DNA of 64,000 nucleotides, from positions 54,398-118,397 of the forward strand of contig JAHABX010000009.1 in the NCBI GenBank assembly GCA_018376135.1, given 5' to 3'. Below the pieces are notes generated by a model, which saw only the letters and a list, made by a program, of their open reading frames with translations, ran no database searches and was not told where the DNA came from. Below, in pieces: positions 46,901 through 55,173 of the stretch. The stretch comes from Clostridiales bacterium (GTDB taxonomy: Bacteria > Bacillota > Clostridia > Lachnospirales > Lachnospiraceae). The position numbers and the translations under genes were made by a program. The first letter of the stretch is position 1. Every line of letters begins with the position of its first letter.

Positions 46901-48148
46901 CGTGTAATATTTACAGAGGAGATGCGCAGGAACTACACCATCCTCTGTCCGGATATGTCCCCTCTCCACTTCAATCTGCTGGAGTCCGCTTTCCGATCCT
47001 GTGGCTATCAGATTGATGTTCTTCCGAGAGCAGGACGAAATGCGGTTGATCTGGGACTGAAATACGTAAACAATGACGCCTGCTATCCTTCTCTGATCGT
47101 TATCGGTCAGATTATGGAGGCAGTGCTGTCCGGTAAATATGATCTGTCCAAGACCGCCATCCTTATCTCCCAGACAGGCGGCGGCTGCCGTGCCTCCAAC
47201 TATATCGGCTTCATCCGCCGGGCACTGGAGAAGGCAGGTCATCCGGATATTCCGGTCATCTCCATCAACCTGAGCGGTCTGGAGAAGAACCCTGGCTTCC
47301 GGTTTACACCACAGATGCTGTTCAAGGGAATGTACGCACTGGTATTTGGAGACCTGTTCATGAAGGTGCTCTACCACACCCGCCCCTACGAGCTTGTAAA
47401 GGGTGAAGCGAATAAGACCTATGAGAAGCTGAACAAACGCTGCAAGACATTTCTCATGCAGAAGCACCCTTCCTGGAAAGGATTTAAAAAGCTCTGTAAT
47501 GAGATCGTGGAGGAATTCGATCAGATCCGTGTAACCGGTCAGAGAAAGCCCCGGGTGGGTATCGTAGGCGAGATTCTTGTAAAGTTCTCCCCGTCCGCCA
47601 ACAATGGTCTGGTAGATCTTCTGGAGTCCGAAGGCGCAGAGGCTGTAGTTCCGGATCTTATGGACTTCCTGCTCTACTGCTTTAAGAATACCGAATTCAA
47701 AGCACAGTATCTGGGCAAGAAAAAAATGTCCGCATATGTGGGACGCCTCGGCATTAAGGCTCTGGAATTCTTCCGGGCGCCTGCCAACAAAGCACTGGCA
47801 AAGAGTATCCACTTCTCTCCTGCCTCCAACATCGACCATATGGCAGATATGGCAAAGGACATCGTTTCCCTGGGCAATCAGACCGGTGAAGGCTGGTTTT
47901 TGACCGGAGAGATGCTGGAGCTCATTGAAAATGATACACCCAATATTGTCTGCACACAGCCCTTCGGCTGCCTGCCAAACCACATTGTTGGTAAAGGTGT
48001 CATTAAAGAGCTTCGCCACCGTCACCCGGCTGCCAATGTGGTCGCTATCGACTACGATCCCGGTGCCAGCGAGGTCAATCAGCTGAACCGGATCAAGCTC
48101 ATGCTGAGTACCGCATTCAAAAATATGGAACAGAAAAAAGAAGCATAA
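43904..48148 (+). CDS. Double-headed acyl-CoA dehydratase activase-related protein
   Basis: 1414 residues in four parts. Two BcrAD/BadFG-type ATPase domains: the first begins LGIDIGSTTVKIAV (9-20) with CAGGTGSFIDQ near 130, the second FLGIDAGSTTTKIAL near 322 with ACSSGCGSFIETFA. Next a DUF2229 region with CHGCTNNC near 605, PSESECYPAKLAHGH and VPYERTEF. Last a 2-hydroxyglutaryl-CoA dehydratase-like C-terminal part (GCRASNYIGFIRRALEKAG, QPFGCLPNHI). Such proteins bind a [4Fe-4S] cluster at the dimer interface and use ATP to pass low-potential electrons. The partner enzyme is not adjacent; the precise substrate is unknown, although the family is widespread in Clostridia. Confidence 0.9.
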   Translation: MNKCYRLGIDIGSTTVKIAVLNEENQILFSDYERHYANIQETLALLLERAVNDLGDMDVYPVITGSGGLTLAQHLDIPFAQEVVAVSEALQTYAPKTEVAIELGGEDAKIIYFEGGNVEQRMNGICAGGTGSFIDQMASLLQTDATGLNEYAKNYKALYSIAARCGVFAKTDIQPLINEGATKEDLSASIFQAVVNQTISGLACGKPIRGYVAFLGGPLHFLSELRGTFIRTLKLDEEHTIIPEHSHLFAASGSALLSKKEKAVPAQDLIRRLNSRIQIAFEVERLDPLFSDKDAFAAFEKRHARAKIMKRDLASYEGNCFLGIDAGSTTTKIALVGEDGSLLYSFYHNNNGSTLHITLEALKDLFASLPEKAHIVRSCSTGYGEALVKAALMLDEGEVETISHYYAAQFFDPQVDCILDIGGQDMKCIRIKNHTVDNVQLNEACSSGCGSFIETFAKSLNLSIQDFAQAALFAENPIDLGTRCTVFMNSRVKQAQKEGAGVDDISAGLAYSVIKNALFKVIKVSDASSLGKHIVVQGGTFYNNAVLRSLEKIAGCEVIRPDIAGIMGAFGAALIARERYEGQATTMLSREQMEALEYSTSMTKCHGCTNNCRLTINKFSGGRRFVSGNRCEKGLGKEKNKNHAPNLFAYKNERLFSYEPLHGAAAERGLVGIPRVLNMYENYPFWFTFFTRLKYEVVLSPASTHELYEQGIESIPSESECYPAKLAHGHVKWLLQHNIPFIFYPCVPYERTEFKDANNHYNCPIVTSYAENIKNNMEELKSDRFDFRNPFLSFESPEILTKRLIEEFNGEKGMTAAEITEAAKAAWEELRQARLDICKKGEETLKWMEETHTHGIVLAGRPYHIDNEINHGIPELITSYGMAVLTEDSISHLHEEERPLRVMDQWMYHSRLYAAANYVKTREDLDLIQLNSFGCGLDAVTTDQVCEILNNSGKIYTCLKIDEVSNLGAARIRIRSLLSAIRVREKKKEQRQIVSSAYERVIFTEEMRRNYTILCPDMSPLHFNLLESAFRSCGYQIDVLPRAGRNAVDLGLKYVNNDACYPSLIVIGQIMEAVLSGKYDLSKTAILISQTGGGCRASNYIGFIRRALEKAGHPDIPVISINLSGLEKNPGFRFTPQMLFKGMYALVFGDLFMKVLYHTRPYELVKGEANKTYEKLNKRCKTFLMQKHPSWKGFKKLCNEIVEEFDQIRVTGQRKPRVGIVGEILVKFSPSANNGLVDLLESEGAEAVVPDLMDFLLYCFKNTEFKAQYLGKKKMSAYVGRLGIKALEFFRAPANKALAKSIHFSPASNIDHMADMAKDIVSLGNQTGEGWFLTGEMLELIENDTPNIVCTQPFGCLPNHIVGKGVIKELRHRHPAANVVAIDYDPGASEVNQLNRIKLMLSTAFKNMEQKKEA

Positions 48149-48166
48149 ATCATCTTATCAGGAAAA

Positions 48167-48187
48167 GGCAGGTCCAATCGACCTGCC
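48167..48187 (+). terminator. Terminator after the activase gene
   Basis: GGCAGGTC-CAATC-GACCTGCC, then CCTTCCCGTTTTT. It lies 18 bp after the stop codon and between convergent genes, so it may serve both directions. Confidence 0.75.
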
Positions 48188-48208
48188 CCTTCCCGTTTTT
48201 ATTCATAA

Positions 48209-49330
48209 TTATCTCATGGACTGATACATGGTATCCAGCATCTCGTCGGTGATCTCCACCGGGTTGTTATAAAGGTTCGGATGTCTGCTGATACGCACCA
48301 GGTCTGCCACCTGTTCGTCTGTCAGATGAAATTCCTTCAGATCTGTGCGAAGTCCCGTATCCACCTTTAACTGATAAATGGCATCTGCCATATCATTCAT
48401 ATCCTTAAATCCCAACTGTCTCGCAAATTCATGGATCCTGCCATCCTGTGCATCCGCATTGATCCTTGCAAAATAGTCCAAAGTCAATCCGCATGCCTCT
48501 CCGTGAGGGATATGGAGCAGATTGGTCAGCGGGAAGGAACATGCATGGGAACTGGTGGTCTTCGGAAGCGTAAATGCAAGCCCTGCAATCACCGATGCCT
48601 CTGCCATTTTAGCTCTTGCCTCCTTATCAGAAGGATCTTGGCAGGCAGTTCTAAGATACCGGAATACGATCTTGCAGGCATGCAGTGCCAGTGCATCACA
48701 GACCGGCTGATGCCCCTTGCTCCAGAAGCCTTCCAGTGCATGACAGAGCACATCGATGCCTGTACTTGCGGTCATATATGGGGGCAAAGTATAAGTAAGC
48801 TCCGGATCGATCAAAGCGATGGACGGATAAAAGCCATTGGATACAATCGGACCTTTTTTCCCCAGCTCTTTATCGCTCAATACTGCCACACAGGTTACTT
48901 CACTTCCGGTTCCCGCAGTTGTCGGAATGGCAATCAACGGCAGATGCTTCTGAGGCATCGCCACACCGGTTCCATGGTATTTTCTTATGGAATCTTCGGT
49001 AAAACAGATGGAACCTGATGCCTTTGCACAATCAAGCGCACTTCCGCCTCCCAGCGCAACCAGAAAATCAATCTCATTTTCCCTGATCTGCTTCGCACAT
49101 GCGTCTACCTCTGTCACTTCCGGGTTTGGTGATACCTGACTGTATACACCTGCAAGCATTCCATCACTTGCCTCTATGATCTTTTCCGCAAGACCGCTTT
49201 TCATGAAAAACGGATCACTTACCAAAAGACCTCTTTTGCAGCCCATATCTGCCGCAGCCTGCTTCAATTCCTTCACAACCCCTTCACCAAAACGAATGGT
49301 AACCGGCTGTAAATACTCCCACAACATCAT
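48209..49330 (-). CDS. Iron-containing alcohol dehydrogenase
   Basis: 373 residues. NAD-binding GGGSALDCAKASGSI (about 96-110) and PTTAGTGSEVTCVAVLSD are diagnostic; iron ligands are in DVLCHALEGFWS and SSHACSFPLTNLLHIPHGEA. Family-III enzymes reduce or oxidise short alcohols and aldehydes, including sulfoacetaldehyde in isethionate-forming pathways. It is the last gene of the ROK-controlled operon, two bp after the zinc dehydrogenase. The substrate cannot be read from sequence; within a transketolase pathway it would remove the two-carbon aldehyde product. Confidence 0.92.
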   Translation of the reverse strand: MMLWEYLQPVTIRFGEGVVKELKQAAADMGCKRGLLVSDPFFMKSGLAEKIIEASDGMLAGVYSQVSPNPEVTEVDACAKQIRENEIDFLVALGGGSALDCAKASGSICFTEDSIRKYHGTGVAMPQKHLPLIAIPTTAGTGSEVTCVAVLSDKELGKKGPIVSNGFYPSIALIDPELTYTLPPYMTASTGIDVLCHALEGFWSKGHQPVCDALALHACKIVFRYLRTACQDPSDKEARAKMAEASVIAGLAFTLPKTTSSHACSFPLTNLLHIPHGEACGLTLDYFARINADAQDGRIHEFARQLGFKDMNDMADAIYQLKVDTGLRTDLKEFHLTDEQVADLVRISRHPNLYNNPVEITDEMLDTMYQSMR

Positions 49331-49331
49331 T

Positions 49332-50387
49332 CTACTCCTCCTTATCGAATATCTGGATCACTGTCTTCAGAACCCTACTCCTTTGCTCAAATGCAAACGC
49401 AAATGCATCCTGCGCTTTTTCAAAAGGAAAAATGGTTGGATCGATATCCTTCAGATTGATGACACCTTTACTGACTGCTTCAATAGCCTTCGGATAGATA
49501 TGACGGTATCGCCACACATGTCGGATATCCGCTTCCTTACGCGCCAGTTCTCCGAATAAATACGGCACTTCTCCGCCTGCATTTCCCACATTTACGATCA
49601 CACCGCCCCGTTTTACGTATTTCCAAGTCGCAGCCAGTGTATATGGACTGCCTGCTGCCTCGAATACCACATCACAGCCCAGACCATTGGTCTCCTCCAG
49701 AATCCGCTGCTCCGTATCCTCTTCCTTTGCGTTGATTACCATATCTGCACCAAATTTCTTCGCAATCTCCAGCCGGTTTGGAAGTGCATCGGATACTATG
49801 ATTTTTCCTGCACCCATCGCCTTACATGCCAGCATGGTCATAAAACCGATGGTTCCCACACCGATGATACCGACTGTTTTACCAAGAGCCACTCCGCCTC
49901 TGGATGCGGCGTGCATTCCGACCGCCAGAGGTTCGATCATACATCCTTCCAATGTGGATACATTGTCAGGAAGCTTAAAGCACCATTCCTCCGGATATGC
50001 TATGTATTCCCGGATCGCCCCGTCTGTGGGCGGCATTGCCGCAGCCATAAAACGTACATCCGCACAAAGATTATACTTTCCGGTTCTGCAGAACTCACAC
50101 TTTCCGCACGGTATTCCCGGCTCCAGCGCTACCCGGTCTCCCACCTTCAGGGTCTTCACAGCTTTCCCTGTCTCCATAACGGTTCCTGCACATTCATGTC
50201 CCAGAATAAAATCTGCGGGAGCCTTTCTTGTCCCGATGGCTCCATTCTGGAAAAAATGCATATCAGAACCACAGATTCCGCAGTATTCGATCCGAACGAC
50301 CACCTGTCCCTCAGAAGCCTTTGGCATCTCTTCTTCCACTTCCACCAGACGCCCTTTTTCAGGCATCCGCATCACACGGTTTTTCAT
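49332..50387 (-). CDS. Zinc-dependent medium-chain alcohol/polyol dehydrogenase
   Basis: 351 residues. Catalytic zinc ligands in CGICGSDMHFF and GHECAGTV; structural zinc CGKCEFCRTGKYNLC; Rossmann VGIIGVGTIGFM near residue 170. The pattern is closest to sorbitol/xylitol-type polyol dehydrogenases. GGAGG lies five bases upstream, and the ATG overlaps the transketolase stop codon (ATGA). In this operon it probably oxidises a polyol or hydroxyl group to provide a ketose for the transketolase. Confidence 0.92.
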   Translation of the reverse strand: MKNRVMRMPEKGRLVEVEEEMPKASEGQVVVRIEYCGICGSDMHFFQNGAIGTRKAPADFILGHECAGTVMETGKAVKTLKVGDRVALEPGIPCGKCEFCRTGKYNLCADVRFMAAAMPPTDGAIREYIAYPEEWCFKLPDNVSTLEGCMIEPLAVGMHAASRGGVALGKTVGIIGVGTIGFMTMLACKAMGAGKIIVSDALPNRLEIAKKFGADMVINAKEEDTEQRILEETNGLGCDVVFEAAGSPYTLAATWKYVKRGGVIVNVGNAGGEVPYLFGELARKEADIRHVWRYRHIYPKAIEAVSKGVINLKDIDPTIFPFEKAQDAFAFAFEQRSRVLKTVIQIFDKEE

Positions 50388-51355
50388 ACCTGCCTCCGGT
50401 CAAGAACCTTTTTTACTTTTATGATGATCTCATCTGCTGTCAGTCTGAATCGCTCTGCAAGATACGGAACCTGTCCCACTTCGCCAAATTCATCCTGAAC
50501 TCCTACCATCTCCAGCGGTACCGGCACATTCTGAACCAGAACAGATGCAACTGCCGAACCCAGTCCATTCTGCACGTTATGATTTTCAGCGGTTACAATT
50601 GCTCCTGTCTCCTCTGCTGCCCGGATCACTGCTGCCTGATCCAATGGTTTCAGGCACCACATATCCAGCACTCTGGCAGAAATCCCCTGCGCTTCCAAAA
50701 GCTCTGCGGCTTTCAAAGCTTCTACCACCAGATAACCCATTGCAATGATCGTTACATCCTTTCCTTCCCTTAACAGGTTCGCTTTGCCGACTTCAAACTG
50801 CGTACCTTCCTCGTAGATGACCGGTGCCGCTTTTCTGTGCAGGCGCATATACCAGGTTCCATAGGTCTCCTTGGCAAGCTTTGTTACTTCACGTACCGAA
50901 ATACGATCACAGGGTTCAGCCACCGTCATTTCCGGAATCGTACTCATGATTCCCATATCCTCAAAGGGCATGTGGGTTCCGCCATTTAATGCAGCGGTAA
51001 TTCCGGGGTCTGAACCAACCACCTTCACATTCTGCTTTGCATATGCACAGGACATAAAGATCTGGTCACATGCACGGCGGGCTGCAAATGGTCCAAAGGT
51101 ATGCGTAAAGGGAATAAAACCTCTTGCTGACAGCCCCGCTGCCACACCGATCATATCTGCCTCCTGTACGCCGCAATCGAAGGTTCTTTCCGGGAATGCT
51201 GCCCGAAACGGCTTTGTTCCTGCTGCGTTCATCAGGTCTGCATCTAACACAACCACTTTCTCATCCTGTTCTGCCATTGCAACCAGCGTCTCGCAAAACT
51301 CTTTTCTGAGCTCCTTGTCTCCCATGGCATGCTCTTTTGCAACATTTACACTCAT
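50384..51355 (-). CDS. Transketolase C-terminal subunit
   Basis: 323 residues covering the pyrimidine-binding and C-terminal domains of transketolase: VVLDADLMNAAGTKPF, GVQEADMIGVAAGLSARGFI with the catalytic Glu, PFTHTFGPFAARRACDQI, and VTAENHNVQNGLGSAV. Transketolases split into two genes are common in Firmicutes and often act on special sugar derivatives rather than the central pathway. It lies 12 bp after the N-terminal subunit gene, and the two are expected to form one enzyme with thiamine diphosphate. Confidence 0.93.
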   Translation of the reverse strand: MSVNVAKEHAMGDKELRKEFCETLVAMAEQDEKVVVLDADLMNAAGTKPFRAAFPERTFDCGVQEADMIGVAAGLSARGFIPFTHTFGPFAARRACDQIFMSCAYAKQNVKVVGSDPGITAALNGGTHMPFEDMGIMSTIPEMTVAEPCDRISVREVTKLAKETYGTWYMRLHRKAAPVIYEEGTQFEVGKANLLREGKDVTIIAMGYLVVEALKAAELLEAQGISARVLDMWCLKPLDQAAVIRAAEETGAIVTAENHNVQNGLGSAVASVLVQNVPVPLEMVGVQDEFGEVGQVPYLAERFRLTADEIIIKVKKVLDRRQV

Positions 51356-51367
51356 GGTATTCTCCTC

Positions 51368-52207
51368 CTATTCTCCGATTGCCTCTGCCTGCTCTTCCAG
51401 TTCCTTCAGAGCCTCTTCCACCATCTCTGCTGTCACAGGCATATTGTGTGAGCCAAGAGATCCTTCAATCTTGCTGTAGCCTTTTCCTTTCACTGTATGA
51501 AGAACAATGACGGACGGCTTTTCCTGCTGCTCCTTCGCTCTTCCGATTGCTGCTGCGATCTGCCCCACATCATTGCCATCTTCCACATTCTGTGCATACC
51601 AGCCAAAACTCTCAAACTTCTTCGCAATATCTCCCATTGCACACAGATCTTCTACATAATCATCGATCTGACACTTGTTATAGTCCACAAAAGCGATCAC
51701 TCTGGACAGCTTTTTCGCATGTGCGAATATAGCCGCCTCCCATACCTGTCCTTCCTCTACTTCTCCGTCTCCAAGAATCAGATAGGTATAATTATCATAC
51801 CCCTTCAGACGGTTTCCGCAGGCAATTCCCATGGCAGAGCTTGCACCCTGCCCCAGCGAGCCTGTAGTCATATCAATACCCGGAGTCCGATTCATATCAC
51901 AGTGACTTGGCAGATTGGTTCCCGGCTGATTCAGAGTATCCAGCATCTCCATGGGGAAATACCCCTTTAAAGCCAATGTGGCATAAACCGCCGGACCTGC
52001 ATGTCCTTTCGATACCACCAGCATATCTCTGTCATCCTTTTTCGGGTTCTGGGGATCAATATTCATCTCTCCACCATACAGAACAGCCAGCACATCCGCG
52101 ATGGAAAGTGCACCGCCAATATGACCTACACCCAGCTTTCCGATACATTTTATCGTCTCTTTGCGAATCTCAACCGCAAACCTTTTCATCTCATTTACAT
52201 TCTGCAT
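51368..52207 (-). CDS. Transketolase N-terminal subunit
   Basis: 279 residues from the ATG at 52207 (AAAGGA nine bases upstream; an ATG at 52216 is adjacent to that site). This is the thiamine-diphosphate binding domain: KLGVGHIGGALSIADVLAVL, DRDMLVVSKGHAGPAVYATL, PGIDMTTGSLGQGASSAMGI, and the GDGEVEEGQVWEAAIFA motif binding the diphosphate via Mg. Together with the downstream gene it makes a heteromeric transketolase that transfers a two-carbon ketol group. Confidence 0.93.
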   Translation of the reverse strand: MQNVNEMKRFAVEIRKETIKCIGKLGVGHIGGALSIADVLAVLYGGEMNIDPQNPKKDDRDMLVVSKGHAGPAVYATLALKGYFPMEMLDTLNQPGTNLPSHCDMNRTPGIDMTTGSLGQGASSAMGIACGNRLKGYDNYTYLILGDGEVEEGQVWEAAIFAHAKKLSRVIAFVDYNKCQIDDYVEDLCAMGDIAKKFESFGWYAQNVEDGNDVGQIAAAIGRAKEQQEKPSVIVLHTVKGKGYSKIEGSLGSHNMPVTAEMVEEALKELEEQAEAIGE

Positions 52208-52241
52208 CTCTTTCATTCCTTTCCGGTATGATATGGTACGT

Positions 52242-52715
52242 TTAACCGTAGATCTCCTCTTCCAGCGTGAAGACCTTTCCCTTCGCTCCCTTTAAGAATT
52301 CCTGGCGCCATTCCTCCAGCCCTTCTGTGAAACCTGTCCTCAGGAAGATATCCGCCATTTCACATCCTACCTCCGGGGCGATCTTCCAACCTCCCATAGT
52401 CATCACATTGGCATCATTAATGGCTCTGCACATTCTCGCATCATAGATATCTGTACAGGGCATTGCATATACTCCCTTGTACTTATTGGCAACAATTGCC
52501 ATTCCGGCTCCGGTTCCGCAGATCAAGATTCCCTTTCCATATTCTCCGCTCTGTATTTTGGGTGCCATGGCTGCAGCCGTAATAAAATATGGTTTTACAT
52601 GCTCCAGATCGATTGTTCCGCAATCTTCGACTTCATGTCCCTGCTCCAGAAGATGTGCTTTAATCGCTTCTTTTAATGTAAATCCCGATTTGTCTGAACC
52701 AATCACTACTTTCAT
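52242..52715 (-). CDS. RpiB/LacAB-family sugar isomerase
   Basis: 157 residues from the ATG at 52715 (GAGG eight bases upstream); the open frame reaches 52907 but that part has no start signals and overlaps the next gene. Features: VVIGSDKSGFTLKEAIKAHL at the start, GILICGTGAGMAIVANK with the catalytic Cys near 65, and ARMCRAINDANVMTMGG. The family isomerises aldose and ketose phosphates. No sugar kinase is in the operon, so the substrate may bear another anionic group. Confidence 0.9.
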   Translation of the reverse strand: MKVVIGSDKSGFTLKEAIKAHLLEQGHEVEDCGTIDLEHVKPYFITAAAMAPKIQSGEYGKGILICGTGAGMAIVANKYKGVYAMPCTDIYDARMCRAINDANVMTMGGWKIAPEVGCEMADIFLRTGFTEGLEEWRQEFLKGAKGKVFTLEEEIYG

Positions 52716-52750
52716 CCTTTTATCCTCACAATTCATCAATTTATTTATAT

Positions 52751-53650
52751 TTACTGGTGCTTTTGCTCCAGCAGGATTCCAAATGCACCTGTCATAACTA
52801 CTGCCATTCCCAGATACTGGGAAAAGACCATTCTTTCTCCGAACAGTACAAAGGTGATAATGGTCGATACGATCGGCATTAATAACAGAAATGTTTTTAC
52901 CAGCCATACCTCATAATTCCTCAGATTATAATAGTAGACCACGTAGATCCCTGTCTGCCCCAGTGCTGCCAAAAGCCACGAAAGCCCTGCCGCCCTGTCT
53001 GTAACCAGATTTCCCAACTGCCCCAGCGTCCCCATTGCCAATGCAGTTCCGATAAAATATATCATCGTTACAAAATTGTTATAATATGCCACCACATCAT
53101 CGCAGACCGGGTTGTGTTCATCCAGCTGAACACTTTTAATTACAAACGCATTCAAGGATACAAAAAATGCACTTAACAGGAAAAAAATATTTCCCGGGTC
53201 TCCAATCTGGAAATTGGTAAAATCAATTCCCATGACCAAAAATACTCCAAACAGCATCACCAGAGTACATGCCCATGCTTTCCATGTGAATTTCTGCTTA
53301 TATATGATCATGGAAAGAATGTTTACCATAAGTACATCACATTTCAGAAGTGCCGTTCCACTTGCCGCAGAGGACATGGATAAACCAATAAATGCAGTCA
53401 GATCCAGTAAAAACCCAAGCGTACCAATTAGCAACAGTCTCTTCAAAACTCCATGGGTCTGAAGAAGCAGTGGCAGTTCTCTCCTTTTCCACATGATAAC
53501 TGTCAAAAATATCATTGTAAGAAAACGGATTGCCACACCCGAAGTAAACACCGATGTATATCCGACCAGACGCTGGCTTGCCACATAGTAACTGCCCCAG
53601 ATGACCGGGAGGATCAAAAGGGGCGCGATCCTCGTTTTCCCTGTATTCAT
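52751..53650 (-). CDS. EamA/DMT-family transporter
   Basis: 299 residues from the ATG at 53650 (GGTGG upstream). Ten hydrophobic segments in two five-helix EamA repeats are visible, for example PLLILPVIWGSYYVASQRLV at the start and LKRLLLIGTLGFLLDLTAF. The family moves small metabolites, often outward. In an importer-containing catabolic operon it may export an end product such as an alcohol or sulfonate. Start lies 3 bp after the ATPase stop codon. Confidence 0.87.
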   Translation of the reverse strand: MNTGKTRIAPLLILPVIWGSYYVASQRLVGYTSVFTSGVAIRFLTMIFLTVIMWKRRELPLLLQTHGVLKRLLLIGTLGFLLDLTAFIGLSMSSAASGTALLKCDVLMVNILSMIIYKQKFTWKAWACTLVMLFGVFLVMGIDFTNFQIGDPGNIFFLLSAFFVSLNAFVIKSVQLDEHNPVCDDVVAYYNNFVTMIYFIGTALAMGTLGQLGNLVTDRAAGLSWLLAALGQTGIYVVYYYNLRNYEVWLVKTFLLLMPIVSTIITFVLFGERMVFSQYLGMAVVMTGAFGILLEQKHQ

Positions 53651-53652
53651 GT

Positions 53653-54396
53653 TTACCACCATTTAATCTGGCTGGTAACATACTCTCTCAGCTCAATAAA
53701 CTCCGGTGATGCAATATCTCTCGGTCTTGGAAGATCAATGACCTTTTCCTCCTTGATCGTCGTTGGTTTATTAGAGAGAATCAGACATTTTTCTGACAGA
53801 TACACCGCCTCTTCAATATTGTGGGTGATAAAAAGTACCGTACTTCCCGTCTTCTGCCACAATTTAATCACCTGATCCTCCAGATAGTAACGTACCTTGA
53901 TATCCATCTGCGCATATGGTTCATCCATCAAAAGCAGGTCCGGATGAAGTGCAAATGCTCTTCCGATCACAACACGCTGCTCCAGAGAAGCACTCAGTTC
54001 ATGGGGATAAGATTTACGTACCGCTTCCAGTCCCAGTGTTTCCAAAATCTCTTTGGTGCGTTCCTCGATCACTGCCTGAGGATATTTTTTGATTTTTAAC
54101 CCATACTGTATATTTTCTTCTACCGTAAGCCACTGATATGCGGACGGCTCCTGAAATACAAATGCCATATTATGCTTCTTGGGATCTGCCGGTTCATTAT
54201 CAATTAATATCTGTCCCTCTGTGGGCTCTAAGAGCTTTACCAGAAGATTCAAAAATGTAGTCTTTCCGCACCCGGTAGGACCCACAATGCATACAAAATC
54301 ACCTTTTTTCACATCAAAGGAGATATTATCCAGAACCAGTAAGTCTCCAAATTTTTTTGTTAAACCACGCACCTTTACTTTTGCGTCTTCACTCAT
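53653..54396 (-). CDS. NitT/TauT-type ABC transporter ATPase with degenerate signature motif
   Basis: 247 residues. Walker A IVGPTGCGKTTFL (about 36-48), Q-loop VFQEPSA, Walker B LLLMDEPYAQMD and an H-loop ITHNIEE are intact. The ABC signature is LSASLEQR instead of the usual LSGGMQQR, which should weaken ATP binding at one of the two sites. The downstream-paired ATPase at 54418 has a canonical signature, so the pair probably works as an asymmetric heterodimer with one degenerate site. The transporter class takes up sulfonates, nitrate or small oxyanions and related compounds. Confidence 0.9.
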   Translation of the reverse strand: MSEDAKVKVRGLTKKFGDLLVLDNISFDVKKGDFVCIVGPTGCGKTTFLNLLVKLLEPTEGQILIDNEPADPKKHNMAFVFQEPSAYQWLTVEENIQYGLKIKKYPQAVIEERTKEILETLGLEAVRKSYPHELSASLEQRVVIGRAFALHPDLLLMDEPYAQMDIKVRYYLEDQVIKLWQKTGSTVLFITHNIEEAVYLSEKCLILSNKPTTIKEEKVIDLPRPRDIASPEFIELREYVTSQIKWW

Positions 54397-54417
54397 ATTC
54401 GTTCCTCCTGCCAGTTC

Positions 54418-55173
54418 CTAAATATCCAGATCCGTATTTGCTACAATCTCATTGCGAAGCTCCAAAAAGGCTTTGTCTGTATAACTTCTCGGACGCGGCA
54501 AATCCACCACATACTCCTTTTTCACATAGGATGGACGGGATGCCAGCAGCATGATCCGATCTCCCAGATACAGTGCTTCTTCCACATTGTTGGTTACAAA
54601 TACGATCGTTCTTTTATTCTTTTCCCAGATCTTGATGATCTCGTCTTCCATCTGGTAACGGGTCTGCGCATCCAGCGCTCCAAAAGGCTCATCCATCAGC
54701 ATGATATCCGACTCTGATGCGTATGCTCTCGCAATACCCACACGCTGCTTCATACCTCCTGACAGCTGCTTTGGCAGAGAATTCTCAAATCCCTGTAAGC
54801 CTACCAGCTTGATATATTCCTGTGCCTTTTTTCTTCTGGACTCCTTATCTACACCTTTTAGCTTCTGGTTCATTTCCACATTTCCCATAACGGTCTTCCA
54901 TGGAAAAAGCGCGTATTTCTGGAATACCATCCCCAGGTTTCCCATCTTAGGGCGCCCGCCCTCAAACAAAACCTCTCCGGAAGTGGCTTTTTCCAGATCA
55001 GCCATGATATTCAGAAGAACCGTCTTGCCACACTGACCGGGTCCCAGCAGAACCAGAAATTCATTTTCCTTTACATCTAATGTAATATCCTTTAAAACTT
55101 CTACCGTACGATCCTTCAGATAATAAGTTTTACTGATATTTTTTAAGCTTATTTTGTTTTTGAGAACTGCCAT
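54418..55173 (-). CDS. NitT/TauT-type ABC transporter ATPase
   Basis: 251 residues from the ATG at 55173 (GGAG ten bases upstream; a TTG at 55179 is also in frame). Walker A LLGPGQCGKTVLL, signature LSGGMKQRVGIARA, Walker B IMLMDEPFGALDAQT and FVTNNVEEA for the H-loop position, where Asn replaces the usual His (FVTHDVEEA in relatives). So this subunit has a normal signature but an altered switch residue, the reverse of its partner at 53653. Together they should supply one fully competent composite site. Confidence 0.9.
   Translation of the reverse strand: MAVLKNKISLKNISKTYYLKDRTVEVLKDITLDVKENEFLVLLGPGQCGKTVLLNIMADLEKATSGEVLFEGGRPKMGNLGMVFQKYALFPWKTVMGNVEMNQKLKGVDKESRRKKAQEYIKLVGLQGFENSLPKQLSGGMKQRVGIARAYASESDIMLMDEPFGALDAQTRYQMEDEIIKIWEKNKRTIVFVTNNVEEALYLGDRIMLLASRPSYVKKEYVVDLPRPRSYTDKAFLELRNEIVANTDLDI

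Noticed and set aside
46838..48025. 395-codon minus-strand ORF inside the activase gene
   Set aside because: Antisense shadow created by the codon bias of the large gene; no domain pattern and no ribosome binding site.
52716..52907. N-terminal extension of the RpiB-like gene
   Set aside because: The extra 64 codons overlap the transporter gene and lack similarity to the family; an ATG with GAGG at 52715 gives the normal length.
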